A stretch of 64,000 nucleotides of DNA from Zymoseptoria tritici IPO323 (GCF_000219625.1 NC_018216.1:1178001-1242000), one strand, 5' to 3'; shown: positions 43,201-55,680, numbered from the stretch's first letter. The notes: generated by a model not told the origin, from the sequence alone. Program-made: numbers and translations.

Positions 43201-43967
43201 GCTATCTGCTCAAATCCATATCCTGCTCTATGCATTTCCAATACGAACTCTTTCAACGTGTCGCGTTTACTCGGAGGTGATGGCTGTCGCGTGTTGAGTT
43301 GTGCTATAGGCGCGCTGCCGCCCATACCGTTGGGTGCACGTGTATTCGACTGGCCATTGGCGAGTCCAGAAGGCCCTCGGGGGGCGTTCGGAGGAGCGGC
43401 GAGGTTCGTTTTCTGACTGGACCCGCGACGCGAGCTAGATTGACTCTCCAGATTAGCCAAAACACCTCGAGCTTTCTTCTCCAAGATTGTAGGGCTTCTG
43501 TTCTGACGTGGACCTTTCGGCGGAGTACTGAGAAAGTCGCGAGGCTGGTGATCGCTTACTTCGCCCTCGTCTACCTCACCATCTTCGCGGTCGATGGCAT
43601 CGTTCGAGACGACCGCAGGCTGCGTGGGAGGGGCAAGGCCGGGTGGAGTGGCAGTATTTGACACCTGACTGCCCGGCGCGCCTGGTGGTAGCGGCAGTGT
43701 ACCCGTCTGAATCAATCGAGCGATGAGAGCGAGCTGGTCGGGCGTGATGCCTTGCAAGATTGACATGTCAAAGCCGGGCAGCGCAGCGTTCTGCCCGAAA
43801 GCCATTTGTTGACCTTGCGACGTGGCAGAGGGCGTACCGTTGGCGCTTGTCTGCGCGTGAAAAGGGTTGTAGTCTCGTTGAGGGTAATGCGTAGGCAAAG
43901 AAGTGTTCGAGGTGGAAGGCGGATGTCCGCCAGCGCCGTAAGAGGCGGCTGCTTGCTGAGGCGTCAT
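40299..43967 (-). CDS. Red1/ZFC3H1-type zinc-finger protein (nuclear RNA surveillance)
   Basis: Three exons on the minus strand, 40760-43967, a 12-nt microexon 40695-40706, and 40299-40513, encode 1144 residues. The first ATG is 43967. Introns are 53 and 181 bp with GTGAGT donors and CTGAC/CTAAC branch points. Most of the protein is disordered (Gln/Pro/Ser-rich start, very acidic stretch about 760-1000) with a coiled coil (LKRKLEEVEEMKRKIARLE). Near the end is LCPYEVGGRCNDKSCGFQHF, a C-x7-C-x4-C-x3-H knuckle of the putative zinc-finger family (zf-C3H1) found in fission yeast Red1 and human ZFC3H1; the spliced MDLSDNDLLRILGTER continues it. Those proteins are scaffolds linking the Mtr4-like helicase and exosome to nuclear RNA decay, so a similar role is inferred. 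It is divergent from the myosin gene. Confidence 0.85.
40695..40706 (-). other. 12-nt microexon in the Red1-like gene
   Basis: TGGATCTATCCG is flanked by TTCAG upstream and GTGAGT downstream (minus strand) and is needed to rebuild the typical sequence HFKTMDLSDNDLL. It adds M-D-L-S and a split Asp; skipping it would keep the frame, because its length is a multiple of three. Confidence 0.75.
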
Positions 43968-44700
43968 TTTATTAGGAGGACATGTGGCAGTCACAAAAGA
44001 AATGTCCGTCGCGGACTATGTTCATATTTGACCACGCGCGTCCGAATCCAAATCTGCGCAGCCACGAATGATCCCAGTGACAGAACCGCTCTCGGAAGTA
44101 TCGGGCTGGCGCAGCGACGATCCTGGAAGGTTGTAGGACAAGGAAAGGTGTCGTTGTATTCCGCGCGTGAATCGCGGTCCAGCCTTTCTGAGTCTTACGT
44201 GCTCGTGCTCGTGCAATGACCCCGCAGTGCTGTGAACGCAATGCAGTGGCAGTGCATGTGACAGCAGGGGACGACAACGAGGAGGATCCCTTATGTGTTG
44301 CAGGGTGGTCGGATGATGAAGGACCAAGAACACTTTGATGAAGCAACTCGAGGTTCCTTCCTGGCCAAGACTTGCGGAGTGACTTCCGCAGAACGCCGCA
44401 GACCTAAGCAACCCGGCAGCGGCCCGGCCCGGACTGTTTGTTTACCGCGGAGAGACGATTGAAGAGCCAACGTCGTTGTACCATACTATGTGACACCGAT
44501 TCACGGGTGACGAAGTCTACGCGTGCTCCCACGACTCTTGTACATACATATACGCACGGCCGAGCTGGAAGTTGCGTCGTTTTTCTCGATTTCCTTCCCG
44601 GACCTGGACACGATCAACACTGATGGCTGAGTAGACGATTACAAGCGCGTACGAGAACACGCGCACGATACCACGGGACGAGCGTGCAATTCCGGACAAT
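43968..44700. other. Divergent intergenic region, 0.7 kb
   Basis: It contains the promoters of the Red1-like gene and myosin II. No coding frame with recognisable features and no RNA gene is seen. Confidence 0.5.
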
Positions 44701-47700
44701 ATGAGCGCGCAATCACAGAGCGGTCCGAGGTGGAGGAATAGTCCGTTTGGTGGACGAGACGCTGATACGCCCTCTCCTGGACCACCGCCCGGCCACGCAC
44801 GATCCAAATCCAGCATACAAATGCCACTCAGTCCGACCGGCGACGGTGGTCATTCGCGAAATCATTCTTTGACGGATATCAAATTCTCAGGACTCAGCCG
44901 GACTGACTCACGACGACTACGTGCTGGATCGGAAAGGAATGCCTCAGCTGGCACATTTGCACCGCAGTTTATTAAGAACGAAGACCTGGACGGCGCGGCT
45001 GAACGCGTGCGTGGTATTGAAGGCGAGAATGATTTCTCGGGCAAGAGATATGTTTGGCTACGAGACCCGGAAACAGCATTTGTTCGAGGATGGGTAGTGG
45101 ATGAGTTGGAAGGCGATATGATCAAGGTGCAATGTGACAACGGCAGTCAACGCGATGTACCGGCAGACAGCGTGGACAAGGTCAATCCGGCCAAGTTCGA
45201 CAAGGCGGACGATATGGCAGAGCTAACACATCTCAACGAGGCCAGCGTCGTGCACAACCTCCAGCAACGTTATCAGGCCGATCTCATCTACACCTACTCG
45301 GGCCTCTTCTTGGTTACCGTGAATCCGTACACTCCTCTACCGATATACGGAAGAGACTACATCAACATGTACAAAGGTCGGAGTCGGGAGGACACGAAAC
45401 CGCACATTTTCGCCATGGCCGACGAAGCATTTCGGAATTTGATCGACGAAGGCACGAATCAGTCCATCCTGGTCACTGGAGAATCCGGTGCTGGAAAGAC
45501 CGAGAACACGAAGAAGGTCATCCAATTTCTGGCCTCTGTGGCGACATCGGACACTCCCCGTGTCAAGTCCAGCGGGCGCCAGCTCTCGAATCTGTCCGAG
45601 CAGATCTTACGAGCCAATCCCATTCTCGAAGCATTTGGCAACGCGCAGACTGTACGCAACAACAACTCTTCTCGGTTCGGAAAGTTCATCCGAATAGAAT
45701 TCACCAGGACCGGGCAAATTGCTGGGGCTTATATCGATTGGTATCTGTTGGAGAAGAGTCGAGTGGTGCATCTGAACTCACATGAGCGGAATTACCACGT
45801 ATTCTATCAGCTTCTGCGAGGAGCAAGCCACGCCATGCGCCGAGACTTCATGCTTGGAGACAAAGAGGCCGAGGATTTCGAATACACCAAGCACGGCAAC
45901 GATACGATATCTGGAGTGTCAGACGAAGGCGAGTGGAAGTCCCTTTTGGAGGCGTTCCATGTCATGAACTTTTCAGATAGTGAGCAGACAGATGTGCTTC
46001 AAACGATCGCCGGAGTGCTGCATCTGGGCAACATTGCAGTCATGAAAGAGAGTTCGCGGGCGGACCAGGCAGCACTATCGCCTGAAGCAGCGGATCCTGT
46101 ACAGCGAACTTGCAAGCTGCTTGGTATCAACGCGGAGGCATTTGTCAAGGCTCTGCTTCATCCTCGTGTCAAAGCTGGCCACGAGTGGGTTGAAAAGGTT
46201 CAAACACCCGAGCAAGTGCGCCTTTCCATTGATGCTCTGGCCAAGGGCATCTACGAGCGTGGCTTTGGAAATCTGGTGGATCGCATCAATCGGCAGCTTG
46301 ACCGCACCTCATCCGGTGCGTACGCTGATGATACGTCTTTCATTGGCGTCCTGGATATCGCGGGATTTGAGATCTTCGAGGAGAACAGCTTCGAGCAGCT
46401 TTGCATCAACTACACCAACGAGAAGCTGCAGCAGTTCTTCAACCACCACATGTTCGTGCTTGAGCAGGAAGAATACGCGAGAGAGCAGATCGAGTGGAAA
46501 TTCATCGACTTTGGCCGCGATCTGCAGCCGACGATTGACCTCATTGAGCTCCCAAACCCCATCGGTATCTTTTCATGCTTGGACGAGGATTCCGTCATGC
46601 CGAAAGCGACAGACAAGTCCTTCACTGAGAAGCTGCACTCGCTCTGGGACCGCAAGACGCCCAAATATAAACGATCGCTGCTCAACCAGGGTTTCATGCT
46701 CACTCATTATGCGGCTGAGGTCGAATACTCAACGGAAGGATGGCTGGAGAAAAACAAAGATCCACTGAACGACAATGTCACGCGCCTGCTTGCCAGCTCG
46801 ACCAATGCTCACGTTGCAAACTTGTTCGCCGACTGCGCTGAAACCGATGATGTCGAGGGCGCGACCCGCAGCCGTGTGAAGAGAGGACTTTTCCGAACTG
46901 TCGCGCAAAGACACAAAGAGCAACTGTCGACTCTGATGAACCAGCTGCACTCAACGCATCCGCATTTCGTGCGTTGCATTCTGCCTAACCACAAGAAGAA
47001 GCCGAAACAATTCAGTTCTCCGCTCGTGTTGGATCAGCTGCGGTGCAATGGTGTACTCGAAGGTATTCGAATCGCGAGGACTGGCTTTCCCAACCGACTC
47101 CCTTTCGCAGAATTTCGTGCGCGATATGAGGTCTTGTGCCAGAACATGCCCAAAGGCTATGTCGAAGGCCAAGCATACTCCAAAATCATGCTGGAGAAGC
47201 TCAATATGGATCGCAGCTGGTATCGAGTGGGCCTTACCAAGGTCTTCTTCCGTGCTGGTGTGCTGGCTGAACTGGAAGAGAAGCGCGACTCCCTCATCCG
47301 AGAGATCGTGGTTAGGTTCCAAGCACTCGCTAGGATGTTCGTCCAGCGTCGGATCTTCAGAAAACAGCAATACCGCGCCGAGGCCACTCGTGTCATCCAG
47401 CGCAACCTTCAGGTCTACCTCCAGATGCAAGCCAACCCATGGTGGCAGCTGTTCGCTCGCATGCGCCCTCTTCTGGGTGCTACAAGGCAGTCTAATGAAG
47501 TCAAGAAGCGCGAGGAGGAGATCACAAAGCTTCAAGAACAAATGGCGCTCGAAGAGTCGCAGCGTGCAAAAGTCGAGGAGGATCGTCGTCGTGCGGAGAC
47601 GGAAATACAGAAGATTCAGCATGTGCTCGAGAGCGAACGAGCGTTGGCGCTTGACAAGGAAGAAATCTTCCGCCGACTCCAAGATCGCGAAGCAGAGCTG

Positions 47701-50700
47701 ACTGACAAGCTACAAGGCGCACTCGACGATCAAGATGGCCTCGAGGAGCAGATCGATGAGCTAATGGCGGCTCGCAAAATGGCCGAAGGGCAAGCCGAGC
47801 AAACGCGATCGCAGCTTGAACAAGCAACACAGATCATCGAAAACTTGGAGCAGGAAAAGAAGAATCTCAGCGATCGGATCACCGAGCTCGACGCGAACCT
47901 TGCGGAGGTTGAGAACAAGAGATCTATGCGCAGCGAGCAGGAGGACGCCCTTCAGCAGGATATCCGCATGCTCCAGAGTCAGCTCAGCTTGAAGGAGCGG
48001 AAGATCCAAGACTTGGAAGCCAAAGTTCTCCAGACCGACCAAGATCTGGACATCAAGCTTGCAGCTGCGACAAAGGATCTGTCAGGCTCAAAGAAGCAGA
48101 TACGCGACCTTTTGGACGAGAACAGATCTATACGACAAGAAATGACCGACCTCTCTGCGACTTCCACCAGCTTCGAGGATCTGATCAAGCGCAAAGACAG
48201 CGAATTGGCCATCATGAGGACTGATCTGGAGAGGTTTCAGGATGATCGCAAGCGCTTTGAGGATGAGAAACATAGCTTGACCACTCAACACGGCAGTGTA
48301 CAGACTCGCCTGCGGGACGTTCTCGCTGAGATGGAAGCAATGAAGACTCAGCACATCCAACTTAAGCGCGAAGCGGCCGACGCGAAGCGGGCATTGGAAG
48401 AGCAGACCTCCTCTAATGAACAGGCGAAGATTCTCGAGGCCCAGATCCACGACATCAAGGGGGAACTGTTCCAGACACAGACAGATCTCAGCAGGGAGCG
48501 CCAGTCTCGGGACGATGTGAAACGCATCGCGGCGGCGGAGTATGACGCCTTGAAGCGTGAACTGGATTCGCTCAATGACTCCAAGGTCACTGTGGAGAAG
48601 GAAATGTACGCTCAGTCTGATCTGACAAGAAGAGCGACCGCGTCTCGTGAGGCTGCTGAGAAGGAGCGTAAGGAGTACCAGGCTGAGTTGCAATCGCTGC
48701 GTAAAAAGTTCATTGAATTGCAGGAGGCCAAGATCGAGGCTGAAGCCGCTGTCGAGCAGAACCTAAACCGTCAAGCAAGTGAGCGATATGCTGGAGTTCG
48801 CAAAGACCTGGACGAGAAGACACAGCTCGTCGAACAACTAGACGCCGAGCGTTCGCAGCTCGCTAGCGAGGTCCAGCGACTCAAGCGATTCATCTCTGAC
48901 TCCGACAACTTCAAGCTGCACCACGATCAGGAGAAGCAGCGTCTTGAACGCGAGTTGGTCACAATCAAGGGCCGCTTGACCGCCTCCGAGAACGACAACC
49001 GGGCGCTGTTGAACAAAGTCCAGCAGAAAAATCTTGACATTGCTCGGTCCACCTCCAAAGCCAGCGACACACAACGCGGCCGCGTTTCTCAGCTACAGGC
49101 AGAGAAGCTCAAGTCTGATGAGATGGCCAAGAATCTGCAGCGGCAATTGAACGATGCTCAGCTGACCATCAACTCCCTCGAAAAGCAAAAGGAGAAGCTG
49201 GCCCTGAACCTCGAAGATCTCAATCACGAAGTGGATCGCGAGCACAAGACCGCCCGCAATGCCGAGACGCAATCTTCGACTGCTTCATTACAACTAGCTG
49301 AAGCGAATCGCAAACTGGAGACCGAGAGACAATTGCGGACACAGGCCCAGCAGAACACTCGCGCCGTGCAGACTTCCCTCGACACTGTACACATCGAGCT
49401 CAACGAAGCCCACGACAATCTCAGACTGCTCCAAAAAGTCTTCGACCCAGAGCATGGACGTCTGCCATCAAACCTGGACGGCGCCAAACCCGATGTACGC
49501 CAGACCGTTGACCTCGCGAAAAAGCTCGAGGCTTCCGAACAAGCCTTGCGCCTTGCTACAGATCGCTTTTCTCGTGCCGAAGCTCAGCTGGAGCACTCTC
49601 GAACACAGTACCATGAGGAGCTCCAGGAAAATGATAATCGCCATCAGAATTCGAAGCGCGCTCTGCTTGAGGAGATGAATGCGAACCAAGTTAATGCCAG
49701 ATCTTCGCCAAACAACATTCGCCGTGAATGGGAGAGCCGTAAGACCTTCTCGCCTGCAGCCGTCGATGCCAATGGTACGCCCACGAATCAGCGCCATCTA
49801 AGTAAGGCAAGCAACGACTCAACACGTTCAGACCGTACAGTCGACACCGTAACATACAACAACCGCATGGATCTCGCCGCGGAAGTTGAGCTGCTGCAGA
49901 ACCAGCTTCAAATGTCGGAGATGCAGAACCGTCACTTGCAGGCCAAGGTCGAGCGCACTCCCGGGAGCAATTGGCAGGACGATAGTCCTTCGGTCAGACG
50001 CGTCCAGAAGCTTGAGCGAGAAAACTTCCGTCTACACGACATGCTCGACGACTCGGCGAAGAAGGTTTCAGTACTGGAACAGAGCATTCGCAGTGGGCAG
50101 CTGTCTCTGAAGGAGGTCCAGACCAAGAGTCACGAAGAGCTCTACGACTTGATCAACTCTCAGGAGCAGTCTCGTCGATCTCTGTTAACTTCGCACAATG
50201 CCGCCATCTCGGAGCTGGCGGAAGCCAAGACTTCCTTCGACGAAATTAAGCAGCACAAGGCTTCTGTCGAGATCGACCTCCGAGATGTGAAGTCAGAGCT
50301 TGCAGAGCTCGCATACGAACGCGAACAGGAGGCTGCCAACCACTCGCAGCTATTGCAAGAGTTCTCCGATATGCAGGTTCGTCTTGATGCAGAGACTTCC
50401 CGCAGCGAAGACCTCACTGGCAGCATGAACTTGTACAAGGCAAGAGCAGATGAGTACTTTGAGAAGCTCGAGCAAGCAGAAATTGCTGTGCTTAAGGCCA
50501 CCCGAGCTGAGCAATTCGCCAAATCACAGGCGAAGGAAGCAGAAGATACATGCGCCAGCATCATGTCTGAGAGGAAGCAGATGGACAATCTTGTCGAGGA
50601 TCTTCAGCGTCAGACTCAACAGTATGAAGAGAGGTTGGAGGACATCTCTACGGATCTGCAGAGTGCGCTGCAGGCCAAGAAGCGTCTTCAGAATGAGTTG

Positions 50701-51995
50701 GAAGACTACCGATCCCAGCGAGCGATGGACCTCGAAGACAAGGAGTCTTCGATGGAGCAAACGCGGAAGAAGTATCAGGGAGAATTGGCCACGCTCACGA
50801 ATGAGCTTGAGATTGAGCGTGACAACGTCATCCATGCTCGTGGTGAGAACGGCCGTCTTCGTGATGAGCTGGAGGAGCTGCGAAATAAATGGGACGATGA
50901 AGTGCTGAACAGCTCTACCTGGGCGAAGGAGAAGTCTCGGTTGGAAATTGCTCTGCAAGGCTTGTCGGACTCTCGAGATGAGGCGGTCAATGCCCACAAT
51001 GACGCTCAGAGCAAGGTTGTTGAACTGCTCGGCCAGGTCCGCGGTCTTCGCACTAACATCGACGACGTGGCCGCTGAGCGCGACATGCTCGTGAAGGAGA
51101 AGAAGGGTCTGGAGTCACGACTTGCAGAAGCTGCGAGCCGCCTCGATGATCTGTCCCAGACTGGCACGCCCGCGAAGCGTTCTGCTGCTTTGTCAGACAA
51201 GGAGGTCCTGGAGCTCAAGACGAAGCTTGCCCATCAAGAGGACGTCGCCGCTGCTGCAGTCGGCAAGATGCGCCGCGCGGAAGTGCTCGCACAAGAGGTC
51301 CAGCGTGATATCGCCAACGAGCGTGAGACAAGCGTACAGCTGCACAAGTCCAAGGCAGCGCTCGAGAAGAGTCTCAAGGATCTCCAACTCAAGTGCATCG
51401 ATCTTGAGACCAAGGGCTACTCCAGCGGCAGCCAAGATGTCCGTTTCTTGCACGGCAGAATCCAGGAGGTATGAGAAATCGAGTATTACATTGCACGAAC
51501 ATTCACTGACCTTCTTCATAGCTCGAGTCATCTCTCGAGACACTAGAGACCACTCGCAGCACCGAAGCTCGCAGCGTTCGAAACGTCGACCGAACAGTCA
51601 AAGATCTCCAATCTCAACTCGAGCGCCGCGAAAAGGCCTCCAAGCTTCTCAATGAAGACCTCAACAAGTCCCGCGACAAGATCGAGCGTCTTCTCCAAAC
51701 CATTGACGAGCTCCAAGCCAGCGACTCCACCGCCCAACTGGCGTCAAAGCGCGCTGAACGCGAGCTGCGCGAAGAACGAGAGAAGAATCTCCGCCTCGAG
51801 CGCGAACTGGAACGTATGGGCGCCGTGTCCCGCGCGGACCGAGAAAGTGTGAGACGGAGTGGCACGCTGGCAGCTCTCAGTGATGCAGGCAATGGCAGTC
51901 GAAGAGCGAGTTCTCAGACACCCGTGCCCTTCAGCGGAGATGTGAAGATTGAAGTGCCCATGAGGAAAAGCAGCTTGACGAAGGGTTTTTTGTAG
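44701..51995 (+). CDS. myoB: Conventional myosin II heavy chain
   Basis: Exons 44701-51468 and 51522-51995 (53-bp intron, GTATGA..ATAG) encode 2413 residues. After a Ser-rich N-terminal extension (about 1-100) come the SH3-like subdomain (KRYVWLRDPETAFVRGWV) and the motor: P-loop GESGAGKT (260-267), switch I NNNSSRFGKF, switch II DIAGFEIFEENSFEQLCINY, and LRCNGVLEGIRIARTGFPNR before the converter. A short lever arm with IQ-like sequences follows (FQALARMFVQRR; VIQRNLQVYLQ), then about 1450 residues of near-continuous coiled coil and a short basic tail (MRKSSLTKGFL). Length and architecture match filamentous-fungal myosin II (MyoB of Aspergillus, Myo2 of fission yeast), which drives contractile ring assembly at septa. 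The gene is convergent with the 5-phosphatase gene, 252 bp apart. Confidence 0.97.
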
Positions 51996-52247
51996 ATAAG
52001 GCGCATGGTGTTTTGGAGAGCGGATCGGAGGCGTTCTTGTAGAGCCTTTGCTACACGACGGCGATCCTGAATTGATTGGGTGGATATCTGAAGGTATAAG
52101 GGGCTTGATTTTGGGAGGGAGGTGGCATGAATTGATGCACGAAGCTGATGATGGATGGCTGTGCTTGTATAGTTTTGTGGTGTTGCATACCCAGTCTGCA
52201 AACACACCTTCGCAGCAGGAATCATCAACAAGAGAGTCTTTGCACAT

Positions 52248-53582
52248 TCATAGCAGAGAATGCAGCAAGAAATATGCTCCCACTATGCCCACCAGACTCC
52301 CAGCAAGCAGCGCCTGGCCTTGTCCAGTCAAGCTCAGATACGCTCCAATTCCCACCAAAATTTCCAATCTCCTCGCATTCGCACGTCGTTCCTTCCATCC
52401 GTCAACAATCTCGAACGGAGGCCTTACTGCGCTTGGTGCTTTCAGTGGAATCGAGAACGACAGCGAGACTGGCCGGTGATCGCTCGTGGGCTGCACCGGC
52501 AGCGCGGTATACCAATGCACTTGCGGCTGTGCGTCCGACAGATACAATATGCGATCGCACCAGCTCGGTACTCTATGCTTTGCCCAGAGCCAGACCTGTT
52601 CTTGTCGGCCCTCCAGATTGATCGTCGGACCCGGTTCTTTATTCGCTTGTGAGGCTGATGTATACTGCCGTGCGTTGTCTCGGGCGAGTTGTTGTGCGCG
52701 GGTAGAGTACTTGTAAGTGGGAGGGAATGAGATGTTTGCTTCGGCGAGGTGATGCAACGTTCGACCGTTGTTTAGCTCGCGGGTCAATTGATCTTTTGAG
52801 AGGAGTTGGTTGAAATGTGATGGGTCGGATTCTGAGGCCATCGGTTGCGGCCAGCTCTCATGGTCCTTTTCGTCGGGTGGTGTGTCGGATGTACGGTAGT
52901 TGAGGTCACCGGCGAAAAAGATGTGTGACGGCTCAGGACCAAAGATACCATGTGGTCCGTTTCTTCCTAGCCCAGTTGTCCTGTCCTCCGCCAGCAGAGG
53001 TTCGCTCTCTGATGTGTCGCCAGCTATCGACCTCTTTGGCTGAAAGCTTTTGGCCCCATCCTCGAATACCAGGTTCTCACATATAGTCTTCCAATCCTTG
53101 TTCCTCCTCTCGCACGCATCCTCCGCCGGCGCCAAATGTGCCGCCACAAATGTCATGGCCGTCTCTTCCAAGTCCAGCCTCACGCCCACCGCGCCTTTAT
53201 TACCCATCTCCCAGAATCCAACTCCCGTCCCTGCCTCTTTCATGCCTCTTATTCGCTCCTTCATCTCCTTCCTCGCGAATACCATAATCCCCGTCATGCC
53301 CGCATTTCGTGTGACCACATGCTCGTACACCACATCTTTCGAAAACGCCCAGGCTGTCGCGAGGAGTACAGCTTCGCCGAGGCGGGAAAAGTAGGGCGCG
53401 ATGAAGGAACCTCCGATGAAGCTGAATCCGATCGGAGAGATTTCTTGGAGCGCGAGGACAATGAGGTCGGGAGGAAGGGAGCCGGACTTGAGACTTGTAT
53501 ACAGGGATGATGCGAAATAGTCGACTTGAACTTCTTGCCGGCCGCAGTTGAAGGTTGTGATCAGGCCATTCAGGGATGGCAT
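52248..53582 (-). CDS. Inositol polyphosphate 5-phosphatase with a C-terminal membrane anchor
   Basis: A single exon of 444 residues starts at an ATG and opens with TTFNCGRQ, as in the IPPc family. Catalytic motifs are all present: LQE (45-47), MGNKGAVGVRL (126-136), HLAPAEDACERRN (149-161), GDLNYR (225-230), FPPTYKY (286-292), PSWCDRIL (339-346) and SDHRPV (367-372). These belong to the magnesium-dependent enzymes that remove the 5-phosphate from PtdIns(4,5)P2 and soluble inositol phosphates. Unlike synaptojanins there is no Sac1 domain; instead the last ~35 residues are hydrophobic (LVGIGAYLSL; LAGSLVGIVGAYFLLHSLL) and should tail-anchor the enzyme, probably in the ER. It is divergent from iwr1. 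Confidence 0.93.
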   Translation of the reverse strand: MPSLNGLITTFNCGRQEVQVDYFASSLYTSLKSGSLPPDLIVLALQEISPIGFSFIGGSFIAPYFSRLGEAVLLATAWAFSKDVVYEHVVTRNAGMTGIMVFARKEMKERIRGMKEAGTGVGFWEMGNKGAVGVRLDLEETAMTFVAAHLAPAEDACERRNKDWKTICENLVFEDGAKSFQPKRSIAGDTSESEPLLAEDRTTGLGRNGPHGIFGPEPSHIFFAGDLNYRTSDTPPDEKDHESWPQPMASESDPSHFNQLLSKDQLTRELNNGRTLHHLAEANISFPPTYKYSTRAQQLARDNARQYTSASQANKEPGPTINLEGRQEQVWLWAKHRVPSWCDRILYLSDAQPQVHWYTALPVQPTSDHRPVSLSFSIPLKAPSAVRPPFEIVDGWKERRANARRLEILVGIGAYLSLTGQGQALLAGSLVGIVGAYFLLHSLL

Positions 53583-54005
53583 GTTGATCGCGTATATCGA
53601 TGTCCGACTGGTGGGGTGGAAAGCAGGTTGGTGCTAAAGCGACGTATCGAGCATCTCGTAGATTCTAGTGCAACGGACGATGAGGTATAAGCAGTGACGT
53701 AGTTCCTCCTTGTCTTCGCGTTTATACTTTGAGGCTCCGCGACCTGCGTCTTCCATGAAGGCTAATCTTAATAGTCCATTGCTATCCCAGTGTACATACT
53801 GTCGTTCTAGATACACTGAACGACTGTGGAGGTCAACGACACCTACGCTTCAAGATCGCGCGAATACAAGCTCGATTCGCCACCGCTACCGTTGGACAAA
53901 TCACCTCTAGCTCCCATACACCTTGGTACCTTGTTTCTTGCATCTGATCATCCTTCGACATCGACTGCACTCGCAAGCTGTTTGCATCAAGCATCATCAT
54001 CCACG
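53583..54005. other. Divergent intergenic region
   Basis: It holds the promoters of the 5-phosphatase gene and iwr1. The iwr1 frame is open from 53826 but lacks an ATG before 54006. Nothing else is recognised. Confidence 0.5.
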
Positions 54006-55151
54006 ATGTCTGGCCCATCCGTTGTCTGCATTAAGAGGAAGAGAGGAGACCAAGCTCCGGATGCTTTGTTGCTGGAGCGACCCGGCAAGAGACGACTGAA
54101 TGACGCGGTGGGCATTCAGTATGTGCGGCAAAGGAATACCACCGATCAGCCAGGACTCGATGGAACGGTGAAGCAGCGGGATGATCAGCTTGGACAGGAT
54201 GTTGGAATGGGTCAAGGGGAGGAGGCCGGAGCAATATCACATGGAGGCACCAACGGCGAAAGTGCAAGAGTCGCGAAGGAGCGACGTACGTTTCACTTGA
54301 CGCAGCATCGTCCGAGAGAGACCGGCGCGAAGAAGCGGAAGACACGGGAAGATGGAGTGGCCACATTCATCGAGAGGGACAGCAAAAGAAGTACGCGGGC
54401 TCTACACCATCCGGACACTCGCTCTAGCAATGTGGAAGACGTCGCAGCAGCTCCTGAAGCACCACTGAAACGACCAGGTCGGCGCGCAGCTGTGATCAAT
54501 AATAGCAGATCGACCGAGGCTGGCTTTGATCGAAAGGACCAAGGTCTGGCTAACGAACTTCATGCCTTCGCAGAGCAAATCGTTGCTAGCGAGAACAAGC
54601 CCAAAGTCACTGCTTTGCCGAAACTCTCGGGCACTCGTAGTCGCGAGTTGCACAAGCAGAGTACGGCGAGACAGGAAGTCAAAGCTGTAGATCAACACGG
54701 CGATACCGACATGGACGAGGACGCCGATTATGTTTACGACACGTACGTATTGGCACCCAGTGTGGCTGACGGGGCGGTCCAGGTGGACGACAGCATTGAT
54801 ACGGCCAACGTCGGCTATCTGGTGATCACCGACGAGGATCAAGACGTATGGGAGACGTATCTCGAAGACGATCCCAGCGACAAGGACTGGAATAGCGACG
54901 AAGATGATGAGAATGCCGAGGACTGGTACGGTGCTGATTACCCGGACGACGAGATGGCCTCTGACGATGAGTTTGGCCGCGGGGAGCATGGCTATCGTGC
55001 TCGCGGTGCAGCCGATGACGAGGAATGGGACGAAGATACTGGAGCATTCAGCGACGACGAGTATGAGCGTCAGATGAACCCATGGCGCAAACAGACGCCG
55101 CAAAGCTTCGCGAGGTATCTGAATGGAGAGGAAGAGAAAGAACTTGCATGA
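54006..55151 (+). CDS. iwr1: RNA polymerase II nuclear import protein Iwr1
   Basis: A single exon of 381 residues from the first ATG, 54006. It begins SGPSVVCIKRKRGDQAPDAL followed by a basic KRR and YVRQR, the family's N-terminal signature, which contains the bipartite nuclear localisation signal. A charged middle leads to the conserved acidic C-terminal Iwr1 domain: DYVYDTYVLAP, YLVITDEDQDVWETYLEDD and SDEDDENAEDWYGADYPDDE. Iwr1 binds fully assembled RNA polymerase II in the cytoplasm and brings it to the nucleus with importin alpha, then recycles by nuclear export. The antisense frame 54402-55295 is a shadow of the acidic codons. Confidence 0.93.
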   Translation: MSGPSVVCIKRKRGDQAPDALLLERPGKRRLNDAVGIQYVRQRNTTDQPGLDGTVKQRDDQLGQDVGMGQGEEAGAISHGGTNGESARVAKERRTFHLTQHRPRETGAKKRKTREDGVATFIERDSKRSTRALHHPDTRSSNVEDVAAAPEAPLKRPGRRAAVINNSRSTEAGFDRKDQGLANELHAFAEQIVASENKPKVTALPKLSGTRSRELHKQSTARQEVKAVDQHGDTDMDEDADYVYDTYVLAPSVADGAVQVDDSIDTANVGYLVITDEDQDVWETYLEDDPSDKDWNSDEDDENAEDWYGADYPDDEMASDDEFGRGEHGYRARGAADDEEWDEDTGAFSDDEYERQMNPWRKQTPQSFARYLNGEEEKELA

Positions 55152-55680
55152 GTGAGGGCGCGAAGAGAAATGTTCGAGTATGATGTGTGTGGGAAGAAGT
55201 TTTGCTGGAGCCTGCGCCGAGGCGAAGCGATCATGGTCGACACCAGCCTCCTGAGTGTTCCCTCGCTGTACCCGAACGCGCCGTGCATCCAGCACACTGG
55301 CGACGGCAATATCTGGCCCCCACGCGGTCGATGACTGCCTTTTACGTAACTCTCTCGCCCTTCAACGATGGAAGGTTCCACCTCTTTCAAGAGTATTTCT
55401 GGCCATTCAAGCCGCCATGCCTTAATGATATCGTTCGATCCGCCATAGCCACGCTATTGTATACACCATTATATGCTGCTCCAGGGCCGTAAAACAATCG
55501 TGTGCCTCCCAATGCCCGGCCGTCCCGAATGTTCCACCGACTCCACTGAGCATGACTGCGCGTCCATCGTTGTTGGGACAGATCCGGCCTCGAAGAGATC
55601 GTGTCTCCACTGTGGGTGTCGAAGATGGCGAGGCGGTGTGATGGTATGATCGGAATGGTGCGTCGGTCAGTGAGGTGGTC
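55152..55680. other. Convergent intergenic region
   Basis: It contains the 3' flanks of iwr1 and the polyglutamine protein gene. No gene is recognised in it. Confidence 0.5.

Noticed and set aside
46951..47682. 243-codon antisense frame in the myosin gene
   Set aside because: It is a shadow of the neck and coiled-coil coding sequence.
54402..55295. 297-codon antisense hydrophobic frame over iwr1
   Set aside because: Acidic codons of Iwr1 read backwards give Val/Ile/Leu; the Iwr1 signature on the sense strand decides.
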